Shown piece by piece: positions 19,014 to 27,834 of a stretch of 43,461 bases of DNA. The stretch spans positions 1 through 43,461 of the forward strand of contig JANJXG010000042.1 of assembly GCA_024709145.1 (NCBI GenBank), in the 5' to 3' direction. The notes beneath the pieces are model-generated. The model saw nothing but the letters and a program-made list of their open reading frames with translations, ran no database searches and was not told the DNA's origin. Each line of letters begins with the position of its first letter. The first letter of the stretch is position 1. Made by a program: the position numbers and the translations under genes. Source of the stretch: Bacteroidales bacterium. Its GTDB lineage: Bacteria > Bacteroidota > Bacteroidia > Bacteroidales > F082.

Positions 19014-19772
19014 CTACTGTTTCAGCGATGCCTTTGAAAAAATGTGGTCAGGAATAGGTTGATCAAAAACAATCGATGTAATGGTGAAAACTGTTCCGTC
19101 GCCCTGTTTCAACATGTCTTTATATATGACAGTCATTGGAAACCATCGATTTCCATTACGCTTAACATCCTTCATTTCAGTTTGTTTCAATAATTTACCA
19201 CCTTTTGCATACATCTCCTGACGCAGGGGAACAAATCGTTCGTTATCAACCCAAACCTTCTGCGAGTAATAGGCCACATCACTAACTTTGGCTGTCAATT
19301 CAAGCAAAAATGTTTTCCGTCCATCCAGCGTTTCTTCGCCAATTAGTCTGGCGTCATAAATTTCCGTTAATTTTCTGTCATCCATCATGTCTTCATAGGA
19401 GAGATCGCTGCCCATCACCGATTGCCGGAGCATATGACCGGATAGTTGAATGGTTCTGTCTGTTGAGGGTGAATACATCCACAGCTGATTTTTTAGTTTC
19501 AGCATTTTTGTACCTTTTTCCGATGCTGGAGAAAGATACTCAGTGAAGGATTTTTGATTGCCTGATGCATAAGTTTTTGACAGAATCGTGCGGCTTGTGC
19601 GCCTCCCTTTGATGGTCATGCCCGACTCGAAAATCCTGTTGGTCGAACTCATATTCTGGTCAACCCTGGCCAAAATGTCATCGGCTTCCTGTGCCGAAAC
19701 ATTGGTAACAACCGAAAAAATCAAAAAAAACAAGCATCTTTTCATAAAGAAAGATTTTAATATAACTATCAT
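19014..19772 (-). CDS. LolA-like periplasmic outer-membrane lipoprotein-sorting family protein
   Basis: 252 residues from the ATG at 19772, which overlaps the upstream permease stop as ATGA; an internal ATG at 19745 (243 residues) gives a cleaner signal peptide, MKRCLFFLIFSVVTNVSAQ. After cleavage the mature part opens EADDILARVDQNM, then alternates strands typical of the LolA/LppX half-barrel: GTKMLKLKNQLWMYSPSTDRTIQLSG is split here as GTKMLKLKNQLWMY and SPSTDRTIQLSG, then YYSQKVWVDNERFVPLRQE. This fold carries acyl chains across the periplasm. It is last in the operon after two FtsX-type permeases, which fits a carrier receiving lipid or lipoprotein from that ABC unit. It is not the housekeeping LolA of textbook size and context, and its cargo is unknown. 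Confidence 0.83.
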   Translation of the reverse strand: MIVILKSFFMKRCLFFLIFSVVTNVSAQEADDILARVDQNMSSTNRIFESGMTIKGRRTSRTILSKTYASGNQKSFTEYLSPASEKGTKMLKLKNQLWMYSPSTDRTIQLSGHMLRQSVMGSDLSYEDMMDDRKLTEIYDARLIGEETLDGRKTFLLELTAKVSDVAYYSQKVWVDNERFVPLRQEMYAKGGKLLKQTEMKDVKRNGNRWFPMTVIYKDMLKQGDGTVFTITSIVFDQPIPDHIFSKASLKQ

Positions 19773-21043
19773 GTTTCAAGTTCTTTAAATAATGAGGCTG
19801 TTTGTCTTTTAAAAATACCAATCCCTGATAAAGCTGTTCCTAGAATTGTTGAAAGCATACCCGGGAAAAAGCCTAAATAAAAATCGACCATGGTTATTCT
19901 TGCTTTGATAACACCTGGCATCATCAGACTGGCACCTTTCATCATACCGCTGATATCGAGGCCATATGTTTGGAGCAACCATGCGAAAAACAAGCCGGTA
20001 AACGTTCCAATAACTGTTCCTGCAAATCCAATAAGTATGGATTCATAGATCATTGAAAAGTATACCTGTCTCTTTTCTTCTCCGATGGCAATGCGGAGTC
20101 CGATTTCGCCGTAACGTCTCAGACCACCAAGCAGGCCTGCATTCCAAAGCACTAGCGACATGGCAAAAATGAAAACCAATGAAACATATAACGACCACAT
20201 TTCGGACATTTTAACATACATAGCCATTGAACCTTGCTGACTCAGGGCTTTCATTACAGGAGCGTAAACATCCCCGGTAGTTGATTGCTGTTCATTGAAC
20301 CGCGCTGCCATCAACATAGCCTGTTCATCATTGTAGAAACCTTCTTTTGAAAACCCAACAATTTCACCGGTAAAATCACTCATTTCAAGTGCATTACGTG
20401 CATCGGCTATATCCAGAATAACGGAACCACGGTCCATTACATCAACGCCAAAACGAATGGTTCCAGCCAAAATAAGGTTGTAAAACGCCATACCACCATT
20501 CATTGTTGAACCCATCAGTGTAAAAGTATCGCCCGGTTCAATGCCCAGCTTTTGAGCAAAATGCTCGCTCAACAATGCTTCACCTTGTTTCACAGGCAAC
20601 TTGCCCCTCACAATAGACTTGTCGAGGCCAAGTCGCTTCATTTCGTTGGCTTCCTTTCCGAGAAGTTGATAAGCAAATCCTGCAACTGGTCCCTGAGCTT
20701 TGGTTTCACCATCTGAGTCGGGAACATCGATCAGCCCGCCAAAATGGATTCGTTCACTCCATTCCATCAATGGAAAACCAGTTTCAAGTTGTGATAACCA
20801 GTCAGAGGAAGATGCCAATGCCAGGTCGTTGGGCATTTGTTCGCTCAATTCAGCATAGGCACGGCTCATAACTTTCACATGACCATATGTAAATCTGGCA
20901 TTCATTTCAATCGTATCACCCATGAATCCGGTGATATAAGCATGCATAAACACTGTCAGCGTCACACCAATTGCCACAACGAGAACCGGTAAGCTGCTTC
21001 GGCTTTTGTCACGCCATAATCCTACTAACAAGAATTTTTTCAT
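19769..21043 (-). CDS. ABC transporter permease, FtsX/LolCE type (second of pair)
   Basis: The 424 residues have one N-terminal membrane helix (about 12-34), a large periplasmic domain (about 35-275), and three C-terminal helices near 280-305, 325-360 and 385-410, the MacB/LolCE topology. The C-terminal FtsX segment is recognisable by NAGLLGGLRRYGEIGLRIAIGEEKRQV, given here in part as RRYGEIGLRIAIGE, the cytoplasmic coupling element that contacts the ATPase. Such permeases extract lipids or lipoproteins from the inner membrane by mechanotransmission rather than by forming a channel. Its start overlaps the previous permease stop by 4 bases and its stop overlaps the LolA-like start by 4, so translation is coupled throughout. 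Confidence 0.9.
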   Translation of the reverse strand: MKKFLLVGLWRDKSRSSLPVLVVAIGVTLTVFMHAYITGFMGDTIEMNARFTYGHVKVMSRAYAELSEQMPNDLALASSSDWLSQLETGFPLMEWSERIHFGGLIDVPDSDGETKAQGPVAGFAYQLLGKEANEMKRLGLDKSIVRGKLPVKQGEALLSEHFAQKLGIEPGDTFTLMGSTMNGGMAFYNLILAGTIRFGVDVMDRGSVILDIADARNALEMSDFTGEIVGFSKEGFYNDEQAMLMAARFNEQQSTTGDVYAPVMKALSQQGSMAMYVKMSEMWSLYVSLVFIFAMSLVLWNAGLLGGLRRYGEIGLRIAIGEEKRQVYFSMIYESILIGFAGTVIGTFTGLFFAWLLQTYGLDISGMMKGASLMMPGVIKARITMVDFYLGFFPGMLSTILGTALSGIGIFKRQTASLFKELET

Positions 21044-22215
21044 TGTAATTTCCCCCTCAGCGCTTCGGTTGGATTTAGTTTGGCAATTTTTCGAGACGGC
21101 AGATAACTAACAATAGCGGTGGTTATTAGCACCACAACGATTGTAGTAATGATCAGTTGCAAGCTGTAAACCGGGTAGAGGGTTTGGGCGATAGCCATAC
21201 CAAACTCGCTGGTATCCATCGGCATGGTCCAGCCCGAGGTAGCTTGCCAGACCAGAAAAGGTATGCCGTAAACGGCACCGACCAATGCCGCAAAAACGGC
21301 ATGCATGCTGCCCTCAACCGTAAATAACCCAACCACTTCTTTGCGAGTATAGCCCAAAGCAATGTAGGTTCCGATCTCTCTCTGCCTTCGAAAAATCGAC
21401 AAGACCTGAGTATCGAAGATTGCCAGCATCGCCAGCAAAAGTAACACCATGTATAGTACTGTTTGTCCAAAGGACTTTGTTTGAATCATTTCATCCACCG
21501 ATTTGGTCAATTGGCTGAATGTTTTCAGTTCCCAGCCATTTTCAGGCTTTTCTATCAGATGTCCGGGTGCAAAACTAATGGTTGTTGCCTGATCGTGCAA
21601 TAAGGTCATTTTTTGCAATTCAGTTAGGGATATATAAACAGAACCAGCTTCAACAGCCGGCACGTTTGACATAAAAACGGATACAATTTCAGCTTCCCTG
21701 GCATCAAAAGTTCCGTTGGCATCCCGCCACCTGATCGTTAAATGGTCACCAACACTGAGACGCATGCTTTTGGCCATCATTTGTCCGATCATAATCGGTA
21801 AGTCGTCTGTAATGGTATCGAGCTTTTGTGAGGGCAAGCTAAAAATCTGCTGTTCAGGTCTTATACCCTTTAAAACAGCCTGTTGCATTCGACCATCAGG
21901 AAAAACCGAAGCCTGCAAATAAAGCATCGGCTCGGCAATTTTGTTTTCAATCAAATTGTTTAGTACCTCAGGAATCATGGCATGACTATCCCCCAGACTG
22001 AGCGGGTCATATGGATCATAAGCCTGGTGCCACCACTGACCACCGGCTATCTGCCAATGGGTCATGTCATTCTTTGCCTGATAGTCCCATCCTGTTAGTA
22101 CGCCTTTCAACCAAATGATGATAACAAAAGAGAATGATAAGACAAAAACATTTAACCAGGTTCTCAATCCGGCACCGAGAAGATTGCGATAGGCCAACAT
22201 GAATGCTAGTTTCAT
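21040..22215 (-). CDS. ABC transporter permease, FtsX/LolCE type (first of pair)
   Basis: The 391 residues share the topology of the next gene: an N-terminal helix at about 14-36, a periplasmic domain to about 255, then three helices. The coupling segment reads RRQREIGTYIALGYTRKEV, and the C-terminus has YLPSRKIAKLNPTEALRGK, a very typical FtsX-family ending. Two unlike permeases suggest a heterodimer as in LolCE. The gene starts 10 bases after the ATPase stop and overlaps the next permease by 4 bases. The periplasmic parts of the two permeases look clearly different, consistent with one docking the periplasmic carrier. Confidence 0.92.
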   Translation of the reverse strand: MKLAFMLAYRNLLGAGLRTWLNVFVLSFSFVIIIWLKGVLTGWDYQAKNDMTHWQIAGGQWWHQAYDPYDPLSLGDSHAMIPEVLNNLIENKIAEPMLYLQASVFPDGRMQQAVLKGIRPEQQIFSLPSQKLDTITDDLPIMIGQMMAKSMRLSVGDHLTIRWRDANGTFDAREAEIVSVFMSNVPAVEAGSVYISLTELQKMTLLHDQATTISFAPGHLIEKPENGWELKTFSQLTKSVDEMIQTKSFGQTVLYMVLLLLAMLAIFDTQVLSIFRRQREIGTYIALGYTRKEVVGLFTVEGSMHAVFAALVGAVYGIPFLVWQATSGWTMPMDTSEFGMAIAQTLYPVYSLQLIITTIVVVLITTAIVSYLPSRKIAKLNPTEALRGKLQ

Positions 22216-22225
22216 GGCAAAGAAA

Positions 22226-22927
22226 TTAATTATGGGTTGAAATAATATCTTTATCTATCCTACCATCAAGTAAATAGATTCTTCTTTTCAGGTAACTAAT
22301 CACTTTTTCATCATGCGTGGCGAAAACAAAAGTTGTCTTCAATTCCTCATTTAGTTTTTTCATGGTTTGTAATATGTGGTGTGAATTGGCCGCATCAAGG
22401 TTTGCTGTAGGCTCATCTGCCAAAACAAGTGCCGGCCTTTTAACCATTGCCCGAGCAATGGCAACCCTTTGGCACTGACCACCAGATAATTGTGGTGGCC
22501 GGGAGTTCATCTTGTCGGTTAGTCCCACCCATTCAAGGGCATCCATAATCATTTGATGTCTTTCTGCACGGCTTTTCTTAAGCAAAAGAAGCGGGAATTC
22601 GATATTCTCATATACCGAATGAACGGCTAAAAGGTTATAGCTCTGAAAGATAAATCCAATTTTTTCTTTTCTGAGACTGGCAGATTCTTTTCCGGAAAGT
22701 TGTTCAATCGATTGACCCAATACTTTCACACTGCCTTGTGTTGGAACATCAAGGGAGCCAAAAATATTCAACAGGGTAGTTTTTCCGGAGCCGCTGGGGC
22801 CGATTAGTCCTGCGAAATCACCTGAATAAATGTCAAGATCGATGCCATTGAGGGCAGTAAAACTTCCCTTTCCCATTGGGAACTGCTTAATAAGCTGCCG
22901 GGATTCAACAATTGTTCTTTGGTCCAT
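22226..22927 (-). CDS. ABC transporter ATP-binding protein, LolD/MacB type
   Basis: The 233 residues form a single ABC ATPase of standard size. Walker A GPSGSGKT is at 43-50, followed by the Q-loop FIFQSYNLL, signature LSGGQCQRVAIARAM, Walker B LVLADEPTANLD and switch His FATHDEK. The LADEPTANLD form is typical of the LolD/MacB/FtsE group that pairs with FtsX-type permeases. It energises the two permeases encoded immediately downstream and acts at the inner face of the inner membrane. It begins 5 bases after the stop of the barrel gene. Confidence 0.95.
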   Translation of the reverse strand: MDQRTIVESRQLIKQFPMGKGSFTALNGIDLDIYSGDFAGLIGPSGSGKTTLLNIFGSLDVPTQGSVKVLGQSIEQLSGKESASLRKEKIGFIFQSYNLLAVHSVYENIEFPLLLLKKSRAERHQMIMDALEWVGLTDKMNSRPPQLSGGQCQRVAIARAMVKRPALVLADEPTANLDAANSHHILQTMKKLNEELKTTFVFATHDEKVISYLKRRIYLLDGRIDKDIISTHN

Positions 22928-22932
22928 TATAC

Positions 22933-24081
22933 TTATTTTAAACTGGTTGCATGATTATAAACGATCATAAGCTGAAAGCCTTTACCAGTATACAAATTAG
23001 AATCCTGTTGTTGTGAAGGAATCAAATAAGTTGAAGGATTGGCCCAAGCCATGAGATGTAGGGTAAATTTATTGAACTGATGTTGATAATTTGCAAAGAA
23101 ATACTGCTGTTTCCGATCCCAATCGCGATAGGAATAAATCTGAACTCTATCGAAAAGGCTAAACGGATAATGCAGTGCCACTGCTGAAAAGCCTGCCGAA
23201 AAACTATTCAGACCAAATGGCGCTGCTGAGAAGGAAGAAAAAAGATGTTCATAAGTTAATTGCAAACCATTCCCGAGCTTAAAAGTATAGTCCGTTCCAA
23301 TGGCAATAAGCTGCAAATCTGTTGGCTGGTTAGAAGGTAAATTGTTATGCGTATAGGATGCTTCAAACCAAATACCCAGCGCAGCATCCCATTTGCCATC
23401 AATCCCGTAGCGCTGTTCGCCAAAACCAGACACCGCATCGTTGTTACCTATACCACCAAGACTGTCGACCCAACGATGATGAAAACTGAACGCAATCTCA
23501 CCATTCCAAAGTGGAAACTGACTTCTTAGTCCCAGTTCGGGTAACCGCATAACAGAAGGATATATCTCCCATGTTTTCAGCTCGTTGCCAGGCAATACGA
23601 CCCAGGTCCAAATGTTCGCGTTGTTCAAAAAATAATACCTCCCCAAGGCAGCCCACACTCCGTTTGTCAATTTAAGGGGATCGCGTGCATCCAGGCGATC
23701 GAACCACATGAGCGGTCGAAGCATCATGGCTGAACCAAAGTTAATTTTCTGCAGGCCAAGTCTTAACTCCAACTGATCGTTCGTAAAACGAGCCCATGCT
23801 CTGTACGGCCTTAGTCTGGCGGTTGTGGCAACTGAATCCGATAAGTGAAACAACATCGAGCCATGGATGTTTCCCGATATTTCGGCATCCAAAAGCCTGC
23901 TCTCTTTTTCGAATTTATAATTAATCTGTGGTAAATATCTGGCTCCTAGAATCACATCTTTTGGTTCCTGATAACCGGTCCAGACCGAGGCCTGACCACT
24001 CCATTGAAACGAATGTCCTTGTGGTTTAACCTCAGTATAAAGGATCATTAAAAAAAAGAGTATGATATAGGCCTTCCTCAT
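22933..24081 (-). CDS. Predicted outer-membrane beta-barrel protein of the ABC/LolA operon
   Basis: I chose the ATG at 24081 (382 residues), just past the tetR stop, rather than 24135 inside tetR, because it gives a signal peptide (MRKAYIILFFLMILYTEVKPQ). The mature part is alternating amphipathic strands with many Trp, Tyr and Phe, as in porin-like barrels. An LRLGLQKINFGSAMM segment followed by WFDRLDARDP recalls the GxQxIxWG-type motif of barrels that accompany lipid-export systems (DUF1302-like), though the match is by eye and weak. The last residues are not the usual aromatic barrel end. The gene lies between the regulator and the ABC ATPase and would supply the outer-membrane step of the route. 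The alternative is an unrelated porin. Confidence 0.72.
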   Translation of the reverse strand: MRKAYIILFFLMILYTEVKPQGHSFQWSGQASVWTGYQEPKDVILGARYLPQINYKFEKESRLLDAEISGNIHGSMLFHLSDSVATTARLRPYRAWARFTNDQLELRLGLQKINFGSAMMLRPLMWFDRLDARDPLKLTNGVWAALGRYYFLNNANIWTWVVLPGNELKTWEIYPSVMRLPELGLRSQFPLWNGEIAFSFHHRWVDSLGGIGNNDAVSGFGEQRYGIDGKWDAALGIWFEASYTHNNLPSNQPTDLQLIAIGTDYTFKLGNGLQLTYEHLFSSFSAAPFGLNSFSAGFSAVALHYPFSLFDRVQIYSYRDWDRKQQYFFANYQHQFNKFTLHLMAWANPSTYLIPSQQQDSNLYTGKGFQLMIVYNHATSLK

Positions 24082-24082
24082 T

Positions 24083-24670
24083 TCACTCACTTTTGGTTTG
24101 ATTTGGTGCAATGCCATAAGTAAGTAATCGGGCAATTTCCATTATAACAGCTTTTGATGATCCGAATAACCCTATCAAATAAGGGTCATGTATGGTGGTG
24201 ATGATTTGTTTGGATAAAAACAACAGCAATTCCGGATTGAAGTCACGCCGAAAATCACCTTTCTCTTGTGCAAACTGAAAAAGCTTAATAATTGATTTCC
24301 AATAGTCTATAGTTCGTTGCTCAATGTATTCCTTCAAGCCAAGCTTTTCATCAGCATAAAAATCTCTGACAAACTCCTGACTGATACCATTCAAGGATTC
24401 GGCTTTGAGTTTCAATATCATTTCCATCTTTTCTGCAGAATCAACAGGAGTATTCAGAACATCCTCAAACTCACGCATTCCCTTTTCGACTTCCATATCA
24501 TAAGTAGCTTTGGCAAGCGCAAATTTATCATTGTAGTACTTATAGAATGTCATACGGCTCACACCGGCTTGGTTGCAGATATCTTCAACACTCACCTTAC
24601 GGAAGCCAAACTTCCAAAAAAGTTCACGGGCAGCTGCTAAAAGGAGTTTTTGTCTGGGTTTTAAAGCCAT
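24083..24670 (-). CDS. TetR/AcrR-family transcriptional regulator
   Basis: The 195 residues have an N-terminal helix-turn-helix at about 10-50 (LLLAAARELFWKFGFRKVSV, then EDICNQAGVSRMTFYKYYNDK), the TetR signature with the conserved FYKYYNDK recognition end. The remaining all-helical part is the ligand-binding and dimer domain and shows no specific ligand motif. It is the first gene of the minus-strand barrel/ABC/LolA operon, with the barrel gene starting 1 base after its stop, so it likely represses its own operon. A perfect inverted repeat overlapping its promoter supports autoregulation. The inducer might be the transported lipid or an amphipathic toxin, but nothing in the sequence decides this. 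Confidence 0.94.
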   Translation of the reverse strand: MALKPRQKLLLAAARELFWKFGFRKVSVEDICNQAGVSRMTFYKYYNDKFALAKATYDMEVEKGMREFEDVLNTPVDSAEKMEMILKLKAESLNGISQEFVRDFYADEKLGLKEYIEQRTIDYWKSIIKLFQFAQEKGDFRRDFNPELLLFLSKQIITTIHDPYLIGLFGSSKAVIMEIARLLTYGIAPNQTKSE

Positions 24671-24702
24671 TTTTGTAATAAAATCTTGTTACATTAGAAC
24701 CA

Positions 24703-24733
24703 CAAATATACAATATTTGTATATTTTGTCAAG
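24703..24733 (-). promoter_or_regulatory. Promoter of the tetR-barrel-ABC-LolA operon
   Basis: On the minus strand CTTG (24730-24733), 19 bases, then TATATTTG (24703-24710) matches the Bacteroidota TTTG / TAnnTTTG pattern with one mismatch in the upstream box. Transcription would start about 25 bases before the tetR ATG at 24670. Confidence 0.6.
24704..24726. promoter_or_regulatory. Candidate TetR operator (perfect inverted repeat)
   Basis: AAATATACAA (24704-24713), spacer TAT, then TTGTATATTT (24717-24726) is a perfect 10-bp inverted repeat. It overlaps the -7 box and the spacer of the operon promoter, so a bound TetR dimer would block RNA polymerase. It is AT-rich, so chance occurrence is less unlikely than for a GC-rich repeat. 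Confidence 0.6.
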
Positions 24734-24922
24734 TTTTGTAAACTAATTTTTTAAACTACAACTAAAAAAACAGGCTGTTATTCGTTAAGGCAAATTGTTT
24801 GCAGAATAATTACAATATAGAAGCAAAGTTCTAATTAATTTACATATCAATTTAATTGACAGTAAATTAGAAAATTAAGAAATAGTTTTGGAAAATATCA
24901 GATAAATTGGACCTGATTTAGC

Positions 24923-25603
24923 CTAAAGTCCCTGATTCTCAAGTTGAGCTTGCTTCTGCGACCGAGCACTTTGGTCCTCGTTAAACATATAAATAAGTCT
25001 GAAGCTGAGTACATTGTTGTATTGATGGCGGGTCCACGCAGAAGTTCCGCCAATGTTTGTAAAGCTCCGGGTTCTGATTTTCACCATCGAATAAGCATAT
25101 CGAAAATTAAACTTCAATCGCTTGTAAATTCGCATTCTTAGATCAACTAAAACGCTGATATCGTAAGGTTTATATATGCCATTTAAAGCATTTGTTTCTG
25201 TAAGTTTACCATGCTCCCATTCCGTGGCATCAATTAGCCTCGACCACGATGCACCAGTACCCACAGTGATGAAATCTTTGTCAGTATAGTGAATCATCAC
25301 AGGAATCTCAAAATAGTTGAGCCGAAGTTTGTAGGCACCATTCAAAGAGTCCTGAGCATACTGGGCTTTCTGATTTGCACCCTTTTGCGAGAAAGTAGTT
25401 TCCAATGAAACATCCCAGCGTTTTTTAAAAGGCATCATTACTCCCACCCCAAAATTAGCTCCCGGCATTTTATAACCATAAGCCTCATCTCCATCAACCT
25501 GAGCCAAATTGATCCCTCCTGCCAGGTAGCCTTTAAAAATTTGAGCATTCGTTGGCAAAGCAAAAACAATGAACATGAAAATGAAGAGGAGTCGAAAGTG
25601 CAT
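24923..25603 (-). CDS. Small outer-membrane beta-barrel protein (PorT-like family)
   Basis: The 226 residues begin with a signal peptide (MHFRLLFIFMFIVFALPTNAQ). The mature start, IFKGYLAGGINLAQVDGDE, is typical of the outer-membrane beta-barrel domain of Bacteroidota PorT-like proteins. About eight amphipathic strands follow, such as RWDVSLETTFSQKG, LRLNYFEIPVMIHY, FITVGTGASWSRL and YKRLKFNFRYAYSMV, a size fitting an eight-stranded barrel. A short charged tail after VLSFRLIYMF ends the protein. The role could be structural or surface-related; no catalytic or transport motif is visible. A TAACTTTG on the minus strand at 25619-25626, just upstream of the ATG, may be its -7 box. It is the same strand as the tetR operon but separated from it by about 250 bases. 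Confidence 0.82.
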   Translation of the reverse strand: MHFRLLFIFMFIVFALPTNAQIFKGYLAGGINLAQVDGDEAYGYKMPGANFGVGVMMPFKKRWDVSLETTFSQKGANQKAQYAQDSLNGAYKLRLNYFEIPVMIHYTDKDFITVGTGASWSRLIDATEWEHGKLTETNALNGIYKPYDISVLVDLRMRIYKRLKFNFRYAYSMVKIRTRSFTNIGGTSAWTRHQYNNVLSFRLIYMFNEDQSARSQKQAQLENQGL

Positions 25604-25861
25604 GATAAAAATTTATTGCAAAGTTAACGTAAAAGCCATTTGCCTTATTGTCGCAATTCTAAAAACAATCGTCTTTGAAAACAATGTGCGATTTGTAAAT
25701 CCAGGTAAGAATAATTTCCATATATTATTGTATTAAAATCGTTTACATTATTTCATTCATTAAAAATGGTTTAAGTCGACCCTAAACAACTTATTAAACA
25801 CCTGGTTTTTCGCAACCGTTTGAAGTTTCTTTGCAACTCAAATTTAAAGGACAGATTTGAC

Positions 25862-27040
25862 ATGAAAAAAGCAGTTATTGTTTCAGGAGCCCGAACACCT
25901 ATTGGTAATTTTGGTGGTGCCCTGAGTGGATTGAGCGCCGTTGAACTGGGTGTTATTGCAGCCAAAGCGGCCATTCAAAGAGCTGGAATTGAAGCAGCTA
26001 TGATTGAAGACGTAATTATTGGCAACATCCTGGCCGCCGGACTTGGTCAAAATATTGCCCGACAGATTGGGATTCATGCTGGCACCCCGGAAACAACGCC
26101 TGCCATAACCATTAATCAATTGTGTGGATCAGGGCTTCGTGCAGTAATGATGGCTGCTCAGCAAGTCATGATGGGTGAAGTGGAAATTGTGCTTGCCGGC
26201 GGAACTGAAAGTATGTCAAATGCACCCTACCTGTTGCCTAAAGCCAGAAATGGCTACAGGATGGGCGATGGTACGATCGTTGACAGCATGATTTTTGATG
26301 GGTTGACGGATGCTTTCCATCATTATCACATGGGCATAACAGCTGAAAATATCGCAACACAATGGCAGCTGAGTCGCGATGAACAGGACAACTTTGCTTT
26401 GAAGAGCCAGCAAAAGGCTGAACAAGCACAGAAAAATGAGCGTTTCAAAGATGAAATTGTTGCTGTTCATATTCCACAAAAAAAGGGGGAAGCCCTTGTA
26501 GTTGAGGCGGATGAATTTCCAAAACACGGTCTTTCGATTGATAAACTTGCCAAACTCAGACCTGCTTTTAAAGCTGATGGCACAGTCACCGCCGGCAACG
26601 CTTCCGGAATCAACGATGGAGCAGCGATGCTGATCATTATGAGTGAAGAAAAAGCACTTTCATTGGGATTAAAGATTTTGGCCCGCATCGAAGGCTGTGC
26701 TTACGCGGCCCTTGATCCTCAAATTATGGGCTACGGCCCGGTGCCGGCAACCCGCAAGGTTCTTGAAAAAGCAAATTGGAAAATCGAAGACATTGAGCTC
26801 GTTGAAGCAAATGAAGCCTTTGCAGCCCAGTCACTAGCTGTTATAAAAGACCTTGGCTTGGATCCTTCTCTCGTCAACGTTAACGGTGGTGCTATTGCAC
26901 TCGGGCATCCGATCGGAGCTTCAGGAGCCCGAATACTGATCAGCCTCTTATATGAACTGGAAAAGCGACAGCTCAGCAAAGGACTGGCTACCTTGTGTAT
27001 CGGTGGCGGACAAGGCATTTCGATGCTTGTAAAAAGATAA
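25862..27040 (+). CDS. Thiolase (acetyl-CoA C-acetyltransferase type)
   Basis: I chose the ATG at 25862 (392 residues) over the in-frame ATG at 25820, because it gives the standard thiolase start [18 protein letters not shown]. The catalytic set is complete: nucleophile C88 in [12 protein letters not shown]349 in [10 protein letters not shown] and C379 in CIGGGQG, with the conserved [10 protein letters not shown]. Length and residues fit tetrameric biosynthetic/degradative acetoacetyl-CoA thiolases, which join two acetyl-CoA or cleave 3-ketoacyl-CoA in the cytoplasm. It is first in the acyl-CoA cluster, 33 bases before an SDR reductase; the thiolase plus SDR order is that of acetoacetyl-CoA to 3-hydroxybutyryl-CoA routes. 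No polymer synthase is visible nearby. Confidence 0.94.
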   Translation: MKKAVIVSGARTPIGNFGGALSGLSAVELGVIAAKAAIQRAGIEAAMIEDVIIGNILAAGLGQNIARQIGIHAGTPETTPAITINQLCGSGLRAVMMAAQQVMMGEVEIVLAGGTESMSNAPYLLPKARNGYRMGDGTIVDSMIFDGLTDAFHHYHMGITAENIATQWQLSRDEQDNFALKSQQKAEQAQKNERFKDEIVAVHIPQKKGEALVVEADEFPKHGLSIDKLAKLRPAFKADGTVTAGNASGINDGAAMLIIMSEEKALSLGLKILARIEGCAYAALDPQIMGYGPVPATRKVLEKANWKIEDIELVEANEAFAAQSLAVIKDLGLDPSLVNVNGGAIALGHPIGASGARILISLLYELEKRQLSKGLATLCIGGGQGISMLVKR

Positions 27041-27073
27041 ATACTCCTCATCAAACCATATTATCAGAAATCA

Positions 27074-27817
27074 ATGAAAAAATTAGAAAACAAAGTGGCG
27101 GTTATTACCGGTGGTGCCGATGGAATTGGCAAAGCGGCTGTTGAACTTTTTGCATCAGAGGGAGCAAAAGTTGTTATTTGGGACATGAATGAAGTCAAAG
27201 GAAAAGAAACCGCTGATACCCTTACCGCCAAGGGAATGGAGGTTACTTTTATGAAGGTAAATACTGCAGATTTTCATCTGGTTGAAAATGCCGCGAATCA
27301 GGTAAACTCTAGCTATGGCAGAATCGACATTTTAATCAATAATGCCGGCATCACCCGTGACAGTACACTGAAGAAAATGACACCTGATCAATGGCAATCG
27401 GTTATCGACGTCAACCTGACCGGCGTTTTCAACTGTACAAAATGTGTTTCAACCTTTATGACAGAACAAAACTACGGCCGCATTGTCAACACATCCTCAG
27501 TGGTAGCCTTGTACGGCAACTTTGGTCAAACAAATTATGTGGCCACCAAAGCAGCCCTGATTGGTATGACAAAAACCCTCGCCAGGGAATTGGGAAGAAA
27601 AGGGATCACTGTCAATGCAGTGGCGCCAGGATTTATTGCAACAGAGATGGTTGCCAAAATGCCTGAAAATGTCCTGGCTGGCATGCGTGACAAAACGCCG
27701 GTTGGCCGTCTTGGCAAACCCGAAGAGATTGCTGCGGCTTATTTGTTTCTTGCCAGCGACGACGCTGCTTTTATCAATGGAGCAGTGTTGAGTGTAGACG
27801 GAGGTGTCACTATCTAA
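27074..27817 (+). CDS. SDR-family 3-oxoacyl-(ACP/CoA) reductase
   Basis: The 247 residues are a classical short-chain dehydrogenase. The nucleotide-binding GGADGIGKAA is near residue 14, NNAGITRDS follows at about 90, and the catalytic set is S142, Y155 and K159 (NYVATKAAL), with APGFIATEM after. The sequence resembles FabG and acetoacetyl-CoA reductase (PhaB) proteins, which reduce 3-ketoacyl thioesters with NADPH. Placement directly after thiolase favours a CoA substrate such as acetoacetyl-CoA, but an ACP substrate cannot be excluded. An operator-like repeat and -7 box lie between this gene and the symporter. Confidence 0.92.
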   Translation: MKKLENKVAVITGGADGIGKAAVELFASEGAKVVIWDMNEVKGKETADTLTAKGMEVTFMKVNTADFHLVENAANQVNSSYGRIDILINNAGITRDSTLKKMTPDQWQSVIDVNLTGVFNCTKCVSTFMTEQNYGRIVNTSSVVALYGNFGQTNYVATKAALIGMTKTLARELGRKGITVNAVAPGFIATEMVAKMPENVLAGMRDKTPVGRLGKPEEIAAAYLFLASDDAAFINGAVLSVDGGVTI

Positions 27818-27826
27818 GTTTAACCT

Positions 27827-27834
27827 TATATTTG
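27827..27834 (+). promoter_or_regulatory. Possible -7 promoter element for the symporter operon
   Basis: TATATTTG matches TAnnTTTG, 39 bases before the symporter ATG. No good TTTG box is seen about 19 bases upstream, so this is a weak internal promoter candidate. Confidence 0.4.

Noticed and set aside
25826-25833. TTTCTTTG upstream of the thiolase gene as a -7 box
   Set aside because: The conserved A of TAnnTTTG is missing and the upstream box is poor.
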